From an uncultured Oscillospiraceae bacterium (GTDB lineage: Bacteria > Bacillota > Clostridia > Oscillospirales > Acutalibacteraceae): DNA of 64,000 nucleotides. This document shows, piece by piece, positions 27,063-34,514 of this stretch. Both the position numbers and the translations under genes were made by a program. The notes under the pieces were generated by a model. That model was given only the letters and a program-made list of their open reading frames with translations. It was not told the DNA's origin and did not search any database. The stretch covers positions 124,001 to 188,000 of the forward strand of contig CATXDC010000002.1 of assembly GCA_958366985.1 (NCBI GenBank), given 5' to 3'. Numbering within the stretch: position 1 is the first letter of the stretch; each line of letters opens with the position of its first letter.

Positions 27063-27187
27063 TGTCCGTTTCCTCCGTCGTAGGAAAAATCTCTCGGATA
27101 CCGTCTGCTGTCCCGTTCAAGGAGTTTTGAGAGCTGTTCAGGATATTCTGTTGAAAGGCTGTCTGTAAAATAGTTTTCTTCGTTCAT
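27059..27187 (-). CDS. 42-residue open frame in the tape-measure position
   Basis: A short acidic frame starting MNEENYFTDSLSTEYPEQ and ending YDGGNGQ. Its ATG overlaps the tube gene stop (ATGA), and its own TGA overlaps the LysM start (ATGA). Such double coupling supports real translation. Its position corresponds to the tail-assembly chaperone and tape-measure genes of PBSX-like phages; it could be a remnant chaperone. I recognise no family. Confidence 0.5.
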   Translation of the reverse strand: MNEENYFTDSLSTEYPEQLSKLLERDSRRYPRDFSYDGGNGQ

Positions 27188-27564
27188 TTTTTCACCTTTT
27201 TTCCCTGAGAAACAGAGTATGTGTATTTTTCCGTTTCACCGTCATGAAGCTCGGCGGTTCGCTCAAGTGAAATAAGTGTGCATCCGCTGAGGATGTACTT
27301 GTATCTGCTGTTTTCAATGGTTATTTCTGATATTTCTTCTTCATCCATTATGTTGGAAGAAAAAAGCTTTGAGCGAACAATTTCACATGTGCCCTTTATG
27401 CCGAAAACAGAGTTAATACCTTCTTCACCGTACTCCTGAGAAGTGTCGGAAGCTGTTGTTTCCGAAGTAAATTTAACGTCGGCAGAAATAACATGAGAAA
27501 CTGCTATACCGTTTATCTTTACTTTTAAGTCGTTTGCGTAAGAGTTGAATTTTATCTCCGGCAT
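27184..27564 (-). CDS. Tail-tube-like protein (XkdM position)
   Basis: A 126-residue beta-rich protein: NDLKVKINGIAVSHVISADV at the N-terminus, GIKGTCEIVRSKLF, then SGCTLISLERTAELHDGETE. The pattern and size fit a phage tail-tube/terminator fold, and the place between the connector genes and the LysM gene fits XkdM. No sheath gene precedes it. A tail-terminator identity is also possible. Confidence 0.5.
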   Translation of the reverse strand: MPEIKFNSYANDLKVKINGIAVSHVISADVKFTSETTASDTSQEYGEEGINSVFGIKGTCEIVRSKLFSSNIMDEEEISEITIENSRYKYILSGCTLISLERTAELHDGETEKYTYSVSQGKKVKK

Positions 27565-27990
27565 TTACTCAGCCTCCTTTACAATTTCTCCGCTGAAGAA
27601 AACTGTTCCTTTAAGCACAAAAGCGTCCGCATCTCTGTTTGCCGAAACATCACCGCACTGGAAGGATTTAACATTAAGATTATCCATAAAGGAAACCGCT
27701 TCGCATATTTTGCAAAAAGCCTTGAGACATTCTTCTCCGCCGGATTTATAGGGAGCATAAACGGTAAGACGCAAAGCAATTTCAGCATCTCTTCCGTTTC
27801 CTGAGTCGTAAACATTTCCAATTGCTCCTTGTGAAACTGAAATTTCCTCTCCGCCGAGTGCTGCCGTAATCTTTTTAATGGGAACCGGTTTTTTGGAAGA
27901 GGGAAACTCAGAGAGAAAAGTGATGTCTTTAAGCTCTTCTGATTCTTTCAGCTGTGTCAGAACCTGCTTTATAAATTCATAAATAGCCAT
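27565..27990 (-). CDS. Phage head-tail/tail completion protein (XkdJ position)
   Basis: 141 residues beginning MAIYEFIKQVLTQLKESEEL. A helical start is followed by alternating strands (DAEIALRLTVYAPYKSGGEECLKAF), which resembles neck or tail-terminator proteins. No specific family signature was recognised. It abuts genes on both sides. Confidence 0.45.
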   Translation of the reverse strand: MAIYEFIKQVLTQLKESEELKDITFLSEFPSSKKPVPIKKITAALGGEEISVSQGAIGNVYDSGNGRDAEIALRLTVYAPYKSGGEECLKAFCKICEAVSFMDNLNVKSFQCGDVSANRDADAFVLKGTVFFSGEIVKEAE

Positions 27991-28329
27991 TTATTCCTCC
28001 TGTGTTATGCTCATCAGAACAGCCCAGATGTAACAGACCTTATTTTGAAAATACACCTTTTCGGCACGTTCTATTTTGAGCTTCAGTTTGTCGGTGAAAA
28101 CGGCGGCATCTTCGAGCTTTGTAAGGTCGTGGGAGGGAGGACCTATGTAGAGATAATAGCCCTTTTCGCTAAGACCGGCAGGAGTGTAGATTCCCTCAAG
28201 GTACATTTTGTTTTTGTATCTTATGGGCTGCACAAAGGCTCTAAAAATTTCAGTTGACCAGCCTTCGTCGTCGGCTATTCTCACGTCCTGACCAAAACGT
28301 TTTAAAATTGAGTCAACCTCCATTTTCAT
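27991..28329 (-). CDS. Phage head closure-like protein (XkdI position)
   Basis: 112 residues beginning MKMEVDSILKRFGQDV. A central beta stretch (FVQPIRYKNKMYLEGIYTPAG, then YYLYIGPPSHDL) is compatible with a small head-closure barrel. It overlaps the preceding connector gene by four bases. The function is inferred mainly from order. Confidence 0.45.
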   Translation of the reverse strand: MKMEVDSILKRFGQDVRIADDEGWSTEIFRAFVQPIRYKNKMYLEGIYTPAGLSEKGYYLYIGPPSHDLTKLEDAAVFTDKLKLKIERAEKVYFQNKVCYIWAVLMSITQEE

Positions 28330-28691
28330 ACCTCCCTGAAGAAAAATTCACTGTCCGTAAGGCAGTTGGCGGCAGCGGCAAGAGCTTCTTTTAAAAGCAC
28401 CTGAGAAATTTCCTCGCTTTTTGTATCCATGTCCACTGTAACGTCACCGGCTTTAAAAGATGAAATCCCGTCTGAGGACAGAGTTTTATATCTTGTTTTG
28501 GCTGTGAGAGCCAAAGCGGCAGCGGCGGCTATAACTCTCGGGTCATCCCCGTAAAGGGGGCTTCTCAGCTTGGGATTAAGCTGAGAAGCGGCTTCGGAGC
28601 AAAGTATCAGTGCCTTTTCTTCGCTGTCGAGTTCTATGTCTGTCATGATTTTAAGGCGGCTGAGCACCTTTTCAGGGTCAATCACAGGCAC
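28326..28691 (-). CDS. Phage head-tail connector (gp6/XkdH-like)
   Basis: A 121-residue, mostly helical protein (VIDPEKVLSRLKIMTDIELD, then ALILCSEAASQLNPKL, then VIAAAAALALTAKTRY). Size, helicity and location directly after the major capsid gene match the gp6-like adaptor that docks on the portal. Confidence 0.62.
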   Translation of the reverse strand: MPVIDPEKVLSRLKIMTDIELDSEEKALILCSEAASQLNPKLRSPLYGDDPRVIAAAAALALTAKTRYKTLSSDGISSFKAGDVTVDMDTKSEEISQVLLKEALAAAANCLTDSEFFFREV

Positions 28692-28703
28692 CGCTCCTTT
28701 TTG

Positions 28704-29693
28704 TTAAATATTGAGAGCAACGCAGGAGTTAGGTGAAAGGGGAGAAAATCCTGCTGTTACGGTAATGGCTGCTCTTTCAAGCTGACGGTCGATGAGCTTG
28801 TCAAACTCTGTGGTGATGTCTCCGGCCTGAACCATTTCGAGAGCGCAGCTCTTATCAAAGGCAAGAATCTTGTCTTCGGGAGCGTGGAAGGATTTTACAA
28901 GCTCCGCACCCAGGGGAGTTATGAGCTTGCCTGTTGCGTGGAAATTAAGTCCTGCGGTGGCATCCATAAATTCGGGGATAGCAAGGAGCTTTTCCGCTGC
29001 GGTAATGGAAGCTACAAGGGTTGTCATGTTGTAGGGGTGGAGAGCATTCCAGGTCTTTACAATATCGGCGTATGTAATGCCGTCTTCACCTGTGGATTCA
29101 ACATCAGCGGCAATTGAAGCGAGCGTATCAATTGCGTCCTTAGCCTGAGAACGGGCGATGTGTGCGCCTATCTGACGGAGCATGATTGTAAAAACATCAA
29201 GCTTCTGGTACTTGATAGCCTCATAGGAAGCCGAGAGAATGCGGCCTCTTTTGTGAAGCTGTACAAGATTTTCTCCGAGAGCGATTGAAGCGGAGGGAAT
29301 CTGAGCGCCTTCTCCGACAGTTTTAAGTTCTTTTTCATCGTCGTCGGAGAGAAGAGAAAGTGCTCTGTAATCGAGAGAGTCTATCTTTGTAACGGTAGCT
29401 ATGAGCTTTCCGAGAATGTCCGCTTCCTCCATGCCTGTGCGTACTGTGCGAGAGATGTACTCAGGGAAAAGCACAGATGAATCAGATGTTGAGAAGAATT
29501 TTGCCACAGGGTCGCTGTTCCTACCCATGACCTTTATGTCGAAGCGTTTAAGCTGACGCTGAAAAGCGTCAAGACCCTCAAGAGAGGTTCCTTTATAGTT
29601 TTCTGAGGGGTCTGCCTGTTCGAGAGCGGCGCAGATGCCGCCGGGAACCTGATACATACCCTTTTCAAGTCTGATGTTCTGAAAATTAGCCAT
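28704..29693 (-). CDS. Phage major capsid protein (HK97-like fold)
   Basis: 329 residues. The N-terminal arm is followed by FFSTSDSSVLFPEYISRTV, then the E-loop/P-domain region with LGENLVQLHKRGRILSASYEAIKYQKLDVF. An A-domain segment runs LVASITAAEKLLAIPEF, and the C-terminus carries LDRQL-like IDRQLERAAITVTAGF. This is consistent with the XkdG/HK97-fold capsid proteins of PBSX-like phages. It has the strongest ribosome-binding site of the cluster (AAAGGAGG), as expected for the most abundant product. Confidence 0.88.
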   Translation of the reverse strand: MANFQNIRLEKGMYQVPGGICAALEQADPSENYKGTSLEGLDAFQRQLKRFDIKVMGRNSDPVAKFFSTSDSSVLFPEYISRTVRTGMEEADILGKLIATVTKIDSLDYRALSLLSDDDEKELKTVGEGAQIPSASIALGENLVQLHKRGRILSASYEAIKYQKLDVFTIMLRQIGAHIARSQAKDAIDTLASIAADVESTGEDGITYADIVKTWNALHPYNMTTLVASITAAEKLLAIPEFMDATAGLNFHATGKLITPLGAELVKSFHAPEDKILAFDKSCALEMVQAGDITTEFDKLIDRQLERAAITVTAGFSPLSPNSCVALNI

Positions 29694-29712
29694 ATATTTT
29701 TCCTCCTTTAAA

Positions 29713-30051
29713 TCAGAGCATAAACTCTACTGTCTTTTTTGCTGTATCTACGTTTGTGATGAGCACCTTTTCGGTGCCGTCGCCTGTCTTTACTCCCGAT
29801 GCTGCGGCAGCAAGGCTCTGATAGCCCACAGAGGGTGCAGGATCTGTATATGGGAGACATGCAAAGCCTCTGAGCTGTACTGTTGCAACGCCGCCACGGC
29901 AGGCAGTGGCAATGCCGATGAAAGCGTCACCGTCGGTGCACTTTGCAACTGTGCCGTTTGCCGTAATCTTTACGGGAGCATTTTTTTCAATACTTCCGGA
30001 AGCCTCAAAGGTGGCGCAGAGAGTTCCGATTCCTTCATAAGAAAATTTCAT
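29713..30051 (-). CDS. Capsid decoration/stabilisation-like protein
   Basis: 112 residues of small Gly/Ala/Thr-rich beta structure (ATFEASGSIEKNAPVKITANG, then GDAFIGIATACRGGVATVQLRG). This is typical of DUF2190-type or lambda gpD-like head decoration proteins encoded between protease and capsid genes. Assignment rests on composition and place. Confidence 0.55.
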   Translation of the reverse strand: MKFSYEGIGTLCATFEASGSIEKNAPVKITANGTVAKCTDGDAFIGIATACRGGVATVQLRGFACLPYTDPAPSVGYQSLAAAASGVKTGDGTEKVLITNVDTAKKTVEFML

Positions 30052-30069
30052 AGATAAATCCTCCTGTTT

Positions 30070-31053
30070 TTAAATTTTAAACTGACTGTTTGATTTAAGC
30101 TTTTCGCTGTTTTCAATGGGAGCAAGCTGGGGAGAAAGGGGCATTTCCTTTTTTACCCTCATCTCGAATGCGCTTTTGAACTGTTTAAGCTCACCGGGCT
30201 CCATTGAAGCGCAAATTGAGCGCACTGTGTCGGGGAGCAGCTCCGGGACAGTGACTGCGCAGAGCTTTACTGTATCTTCCGTAAGAGCTCTTCTGTATTC
30301 TTCGCCCCAAAGAGAAAGCTTTTCCAAACGCTCAAATTCCTTTTTGAGAGCGCAGGACTCCTTTTCAGAGATAGTGATACTTCCTTTCGCTGAAAAGATT
30401 TTTTCTTTTATGTCGTTCACTTTTACTTTTTCCTCCTTATCCTTAAAGGCTTTGATAACTCCGGCGGCAGGCTGAGCGGGAACGGCTACAAAGGACCACT
30501 CGTAAGCGTCTGTGGGATTTTCCAGAATGCCAAAGCATTTTTTGCCGTTATAGGATTCTCCGGGAGTGTGGCTGCATTTTGCGGAGCGCACATCGCATCC
30601 GCATATTGAGCAGATTTTTTCCGAAACGCTGCAGCTTATGCTTACTTCCTTTTTGATTCCCGTTTCTATCTCTTCAATAAGAGAACGTGTCTTTTCCGTA
30701 ACGGGGATATACGCCTTTGCGTTGAGGGTAAAATAAGTTTCTCCAATTGAATTTTTTCTGTCACTGTGTTCTATAACTGATGTATCAAATACTCTCGCAC
30801 TCTGATTTTCCGCTTTGGGATTGTGGTCGAAAATACCGCTTTTTCCTTTAAACATTTTCGCAAGAGTTTTAAGGGAGCTTTCGGAGAACTGTTCAAAATC
30901 CCTGTCGATTTCGTTGTCACATAAAATAAGGCTGAAAATATATACCTCGTCACGTTTGAGGGGACGCTTGGAATAGTGGTTTATAAGCTCCATGTCCTTA
31001 TTGTCATCATCGCCGCTTTTTTTAACGGATGTAATACCAAAGGTTTTATTCAT
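30070..31053 (-). CDS. Prohead protease/scaffold-like protein with a Cys-rich insert
   Basis: 327 residues from ATG 31053, which has AGGTGA upstream and overlaps the portal stop. The N-terminal half resembles phage prohead proteases (FDHNPKAENQSARVFD, KKEVSISCSVSE, NPTDAYEWSFVAVPAQPAAG). A CSICGCDVRSAKCSH element near residues 155-170, with a later Cys, could bind zinc. The C-terminal third is helical and charged, as in protease-scaffold fusions. The catalytic residues cannot be proven by eye. Confidence 0.68.
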   Translation of the reverse strand: MNKTFGITSVKKSGDDDNKDMELINHYSKRPLKRDEVYIFSLILCDNEIDRDFEQFSESSLKTLAKMFKGKSGIFDHNPKAENQSARVFDTSVIEHSDRKNSIGETYFTLNAKAYIPVTEKTRSLIEEIETGIKKEVSISCSVSEKICSICGCDVRSAKCSHTPGESYNGKKCFGILENPTDAYEWSFVAVPAQPAAGVIKAFKDKEEKVKVNDIKEKIFSAKGSITISEKESCALKKEFERLEKLSLWGEEYRRALTEDTVKLCAVTVPELLPDTVRSICASMEPGELKQFKSAFEMRVKKEMPLSPQLAPIENSEKLKSNSQFKI

Positions 31054-32206
31054 CTTCTTCACCTGCCTTTAAACCGAGATTTGCCAGTGTTTCCTCCGCC
31101 TGAGCTGAGTAGAGCTTCGCCTTTGCGGATTCAACTTCATCCTGTAAGGTGATATCGTCCCATTCAACCCAGCAGTCAGGATTAAAACCTGAAAGACGTA
31201 AAAATGTATTTGAAATTTTAAGAATAACGGGAGTGAGGATTCTGCGGTAGGCTTCAAGTTCACTTGTAAGAACGTCAGCCTGCTGAGCGGACATGCGCTC
31301 CGTCGATGACCATGAGAGGCCGAACATAAAGGGAGGGATACCCGTTTTGGCCACAATCTGCTCAAGCATCTGTCTTACGGGAATTTCGCTGTCGAGAATC
31401 TGGTTGTCAGCGCCGATTACCTTTATGTCAACGTCACCTAAAGCCACAAAATCTCTTACAGTGTGAGGATCGTGCATAGCGCTGCTCCATTCCTTTGCAA
31501 CCTGCGCCGCACGTTCTTTTGCATAGGCTTTGTCTATGGCATCATTCTGGGGTTTGTAAGTAACGGCAAAGCGAACATTTCCCACTCTTTCAAAATTGAC
31601 TCCTATGGTGTTGTAGATTTTAAGGAGTACTGAGCTTACAAAGGGAAGTCCTTTTAAAAGGGAATTGCCGGTGACTTCCCCCGGTGTGGGGTTGAGAACG
31701 GAGTAGAGAATAAGCTCCGGATACTGTACCGGCACTGCTTCTCCGCCTCCCGAGCGGACACAGATAGATACGGCGCAGCCGCTGTCCTTTCTCACTTCCA
31801 GGTTTTTAAGGGGAGCGTTATAAAGAGCGGCAACTTTTCCGCCTGAAAGAACTATTTCTCCCACTGCGCTTCCGTAGGTGAGAAGCTGTTCAAAATAAGT
31901 GGAGATAAAGGCGTTTATTCCGGTCTGACATCCGCCTACGGGAACTTCATTTAAAAACTCATCTAAAGAAGCCTGAGCAGCTTTTGACGAGCAGTTTACT
32001 TTAAAGCCTCCCGTAAGCCGTATGATTTTAAAAATTGCGGCGTCAATTATAGGCACAGCTTCTCTGAGAGTTTCGTAGAGGACTGCATCGCCGCCGGAAA
32101 GAGGTGTATAGCGGTCGAGATTTTTAAAGGGATACTCCGTGTTTCCTGTCTGCACCGAAAAGGCACAGGGAGGATTTTCCCTTTTTCTTTTTTTAAACAG
32201 GGGCAT
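31046..32206 (-). CDS. Phage portal protein
   Basis: 386 residues. The start MPLFKKRKRENP is basic, followed by YETLREAVPIIDAAIFKIIRLTGG, the stem region with LPFVSSVLLKIYNTIGVNFERVG, and PPFMFGLSWSSTERMSAQQADV. These are hallmarks of portal proteins of the XkdE/HK97 type. It forms the DNA entry ring and lies immediately after the large terminase. Confidence 0.9.
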   Translation of the reverse strand: MPLFKKRKRENPPCAFSVQTGNTEYPFKNLDRYTPLSGGDAVLYETLREAVPIIDAAIFKIIRLTGGFKVNCSSKAAQASLDEFLNEVPVGGCQTGINAFISTYFEQLLTYGSAVGEIVLSGGKVAALYNAPLKNLEVRKDSGCAVSICVRSGGGEAVPVQYPELILYSVLNPTPGEVTGNSLLKGLPFVSSVLLKIYNTIGVNFERVGNVRFAVTYKPQNDAIDKAYAKERAAQVAKEWSSAMHDPHTVRDFVALGDVDIKVIGADNQILDSEIPVRQMLEQIVAKTGIPPFMFGLSWSSTERMSAQQADVLTSELEAYRRILTPVILKISNTFLRLSGFNPDCWVEWDDITLQDEVESAKAKLYSAQAEETLANLGLKAGEEDE

Positions 32207-32231
32207 TCAAAACCTCCTTTTCATTGTGAAA

Positions 32232-33494
32232 TCAGGAAACCCGGTCAATTGCCACGGCGAAAAATCCGTCATCCGAGGCGGGGGCAAGAACGGTGGAGAC
32301 GAAATAACGGATGTCGTCCATGGCATGGTCGTTTTCCTTTTTGGGGGCGTCCTTTGACAGGGAGTCGTCCCAGCGGTATATACCGAATTCTCTTATAGAG
32401 TCACGGCAGCAGGGAGAAATAAAAATTTCGCTGTTTTTAAGTGCTACGCTCACAAGGCGGATTCCGTCGGCAACGTCATTTACGGCTGGGATTGCTCTGA
32501 ATTTGCCGTGCCTGCGTACACACTCAATAAAGCTTGCGGCGGAGGGGTCGATTATAACCGCCTGTATTTTTCTTTCCCCTGCTAATTTTTCAAGCTCTGC
32601 GTAGTATTCCTCGTCGGTTTTCTGATACTTTTCCTTTCTTGAATCGAAATAATATTCGTCGATACGGTACCAGCTTTTACCGCTTTTTCCCCAAAGACCG
32701 AAAGAGGCGGGATTAACGGTTCCGTAGTCGCAGGAGATATAAAACTCACTGCACGGATTTTGGGGAGAAGCAATGTTTGCCTGAGAGAAGAACGGATACA
32801 CAAGACCTTCTGCGGCAACCCATTTTCCCTGTACGAACCGCTCGTAAAAAGCTCCGCTGTAAAGGGACTTGTATCTTTCAATAATTTTCGGTGTAAGGGA
32901 AGGGTTGTCCTCCATTACGAAATGGAGATAGAGGCAGTTTTTCTCCTTTGCCTTGAGCACCCATTCACGGTGAAACCAGTGGCTGGGATTTTCGGGGTTG
33001 CAGTTGAACCAAAATTTTGAGCCGTCAAGGGAGCATCTTGCGAGAGCCTGTTCAACAAAGGAACGGGGCATGAGGGCAACTTCATCAAGTAGAACTCCGC
33101 CAAGGGTAATACCCTGAATAAGAGAGGCGGATGATTCATCTCTGCCGCCGAAGAGATAAAAGGTATTGGTGACGGATCCTCTTGAAATCACCACGCAGTT
33201 GCGGGAAATTTTCTCCTGACAGGTAAATCCCAGTTCAGAGAGAATGGGCAGAAGAGGGGAGAGAAGATTTCTTCTAAGGGAAGTCACTGTTTTTCCGCAC
33301 ATTGCAAAGGAAGTATCGGAAAATCTGTAAAATGCCCATGCAATGAAAGAAATGGACATGCAAAGGGTTTTGCCGCTTCTTACGGCGCCGTCACACAGGA
33401 TAGCATCAAAGGAGGAAAAGGGGCTTGAGGGACACCACCAGGTAAGAGCGGTAAGCTGCTTTTTTGAAAAGGGCACAAATGAGGCTTTACTCAT
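32232..33494 (-). CDS. Phage terminase large subunit
   Basis: 420 residues. The ATPase has the Walker A-like DGAVRSGKT at about residues 35-43 and Walker B GVLLDEVALM at about 132-141. The nuclease domain shows its acidic residues in FYISCDYGT, VIIDPSAASF and HAMDDIRYF. All motifs look intact, so DNA packaging and cleavage remain plausible. It overlaps the small subunit by eight bases. Confidence 0.93.
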   Translation of the reverse strand: MSKASFVPFSKKQLTALTWWCPSSPFSSFDAILCDGAVRSGKTLCMSISFIAWAFYRFSDTSFAMCGKTVTSLRRNLLSPLLPILSELGFTCQEKISRNCVVISRGSVTNTFYLFGGRDESSASLIQGITLGGVLLDEVALMPRSFVEQALARCSLDGSKFWFNCNPENPSHWFHREWVLKAKEKNCLYLHFVMEDNPSLTPKIIERYKSLYSGAFYERFVQGKWVAAEGLVYPFFSQANIASPQNPCSEFYISCDYGTVNPASFGLWGKSGKSWYRIDEYYFDSRKEKYQKTDEEYYAELEKLAGERKIQAVIIDPSAASFIECVRRHGKFRAIPAVNDVADGIRLVSVALKNSEIFISPCCRDSIREFGIYRWDDSLSKDAPKKENDHAMDDIRYFVSTVLAPASDDGFFAVAIDRVS

Positions 33495-33981
33495 TTTTCA
33501 CCTCCGATGCAGCGAGAGCCTTTGCTCCGTTTTCCAGTGCGGCATAGAATGGAGGAATTTCCTTTTCGCTGCTGCCGGAAAGCTCCGCAAGTTTTTCCAG
33601 TGCCTTGAGTCTGTCGAAAAATTTGATTTCCATGCCCCCGCCTTTTGGACGTTTGATTTCGGAAATGCAGAATAAATCGAGACTTTCAAGTTCACCGGGT
33701 TCGGGAGGCGAATCGGCGAAAAGCAGCCTTATTGCGTCGCAGACAGAGCCATAGGCAATCCTTCTGTAACCTGCTGCGGCTTCCCTTTGGGAAACCTCCT
33801 GAAGCTTTTCGAGCTTTTTGATTTCTGCCGTTATGCGTTTGTCACGGATAAGCTTTTGTCCGGCTTTTTCAGGGAAAAGGGTATATCCGGCTTTTGCGGC
33901 GGCTTCTCTTATGTTTCTTGTACGGCAGTAATAAAAGCAGAAAAGTTGTTCTTTTTCTTTAAGGCTTTGCCTTTTTGTCAT
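33487..33981 (-). CDS. Phage terminase small subunit
   Basis: 164 residues starting MTKRQSLKEKEQLFCFYYC. The N-terminal helix-turn-helix (NIREAAAKAGYTLFPEKAGQKL) and the following coiled region (TAEIKKLEKLQEVSQREAAAG) are those of the Terminase_2/XtmA family, which recognises the packaging site. TGAGGTGA precedes the ATG. It is the first gene of the cluster. Confidence 0.83.
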   Translation of the reverse strand: MTKRQSLKEKEQLFCFYYCRTRNIREAAAKAGYTLFPEKAGQKLIRDKRITAEIKKLEKLQEVSQREAAAGYRRIAYGSVCDAIRLLFADSPPEPGELESLDLFCISEIKRPKGGGMEIKFFDRLKALEKLAELSGSSEKEIPPFYAALENGAKALAASEVKNE

Positions 33982-34068
33982 TAAATCACCTCACACCATA
34001 GGTTTAAAAAGGGTGACCGGTTGCATAAAACAAAGCAACTTTTGAAAAAATAATTTTAAAAAATAAAA

Positions 34069-34174
34069 TTTCTAAGTTTTCACGGTGTGTTTGTTCCTGA
34101 CTTTTTTAAAGAAAAAATAAGGGTTTTCGAATAAACAAAAGAAAAAGCGGTAATTTTTCTGAAAAACTTAGAAA
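34069..34174. repeat. Separated 12-base inverted repeat upstream of the phage cluster
   Basis: TTTCTAAGTTTT at 34069-34080 is repeated in inverse orientation (AAAACTTAGAAA) at 34163-34174, with 82 bases between. It lies in the 533-base gap between terS and mgtE. It could be paired regulator sites; no clear minus-strand promoter was identified there. Confidence 0.45.
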
Positions 34175-34198
34175 ACCATGTAAATTAAATCCAAAACT

Positions 34199-34258
34199 GC
34201 CTGAAAATACCCGTTTATGCCTGAAATCATCTGATTTAGCCTGAAAACAAAGATTGTA
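34199..34258. repeat. Three direct repeats with exact 20-base period
   Basis: GCCTGAAA occurs at 34199, 34219 and 34239, each exactly 20 bases apart, about 220-260 bases upstream of terS. The same-face spacing (about two helical turns) suggests an operator array or binding iterons. Confidence 0.55.
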
Positions 34259-34288
34259 TTCATTTTTCACATATTTTTGCATTATCAC

Positions 34289-34317
34289 TTGACTTAACAC
34301 TGCCGCAGGAATAAAAT
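34289..34317 (+). promoter_or_regulatory. Promoter of the mgtE leader
   Basis: TTGACT (34289-34294) and TAAAAT (34312-34317) are 17 bases apart. The predicted start near 34324 leaves a leader of about 190 nucleotides before mgtE. Confidence 0.75.
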
Positions 34318-34339
34318 AAAAGAGCACAGAAAAAATTAC

Positions 34340-34510
34340 CGGAGGTGGGCTTTTTTGGACAGTAAAGACGGCGGCAATGCCACTGTACCCGTGCGATTGT
34401 GCGGCGTAAAAAGTGTAAAGGAAAGCCTGAGCTCCGTTTGTGTTTTTTAGCCTTTAAAATCAAACGGCCTCTTTCCCTGCACTTTTAAAGCCGGGAAAGA
34501 GGTGTTTTTT
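34340..34510 (+). ncRNA. Structured leader with terminator upstream of mgtE (riboswitch candidate)
   Basis: A long-range stem closes a roughly 97-base domain: CGGAG (34340-34344) with CTCCG (34432-34436), and GGGCTTT (34347-34353) with AAAGCCT (34422-34428). Inside, ACAGT (34359-34363) pairs with ACTGT (34382-34386). CCGTTTG (34434-34440), overlapping the closing stem, can instead pair with CAAACGG (34461-34467). A terminator follows: CCTCTTTCCC (34468-34477) with GGGAAAGAGG (34493-34502) plus T6. Its 3' arm contains the mgtE Shine-Dalgarno. This is riboswitch logic; the class is not recognised. Confidence 0.65.
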
Positions 34511-34514
34511 ATTT

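Larger units (their letters stand above)
22769..33981 (-). mobile_element. Phage-derived structural gene cluster (PBSX-like, no sheath or tape measure)
   Basis: Eighteen tightly packed minus-strand genes run from terminase small subunit to a short fibre in the order of PBSX-type (xkd) morphogenesis clusters. Visible are packaging, head, connectors, tube, LysM protein, hub, spike, gp25, J, I and fibre. Not visible are integrase, repressor, replication genes, tail sheath, tape-measure protein, full tail chaperones, holin or endolysin. No flanking direct repeat like an attachment site was found by eye. All frames are open and most junctions overlap or abut, which argues against decay. Codon and base use resemble the neighbours, suggesting long residence. 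Confidence 0.85.

Noticed and set aside
22600..34270. Attachment-site direct repeats and an integrase for the phage cluster
   Set aside because: No matching long direct repeats were found by eye at the two ends and no recombinase is encoded, so an active prophage call is not supported.
34324..34514. Cobalamin riboswitch suggested by a GCCACTG string in the mgtE leader
   Set aside because: No B12 box or other cobalamin core elements are present, and mgtE is a magnesium transporter gene.
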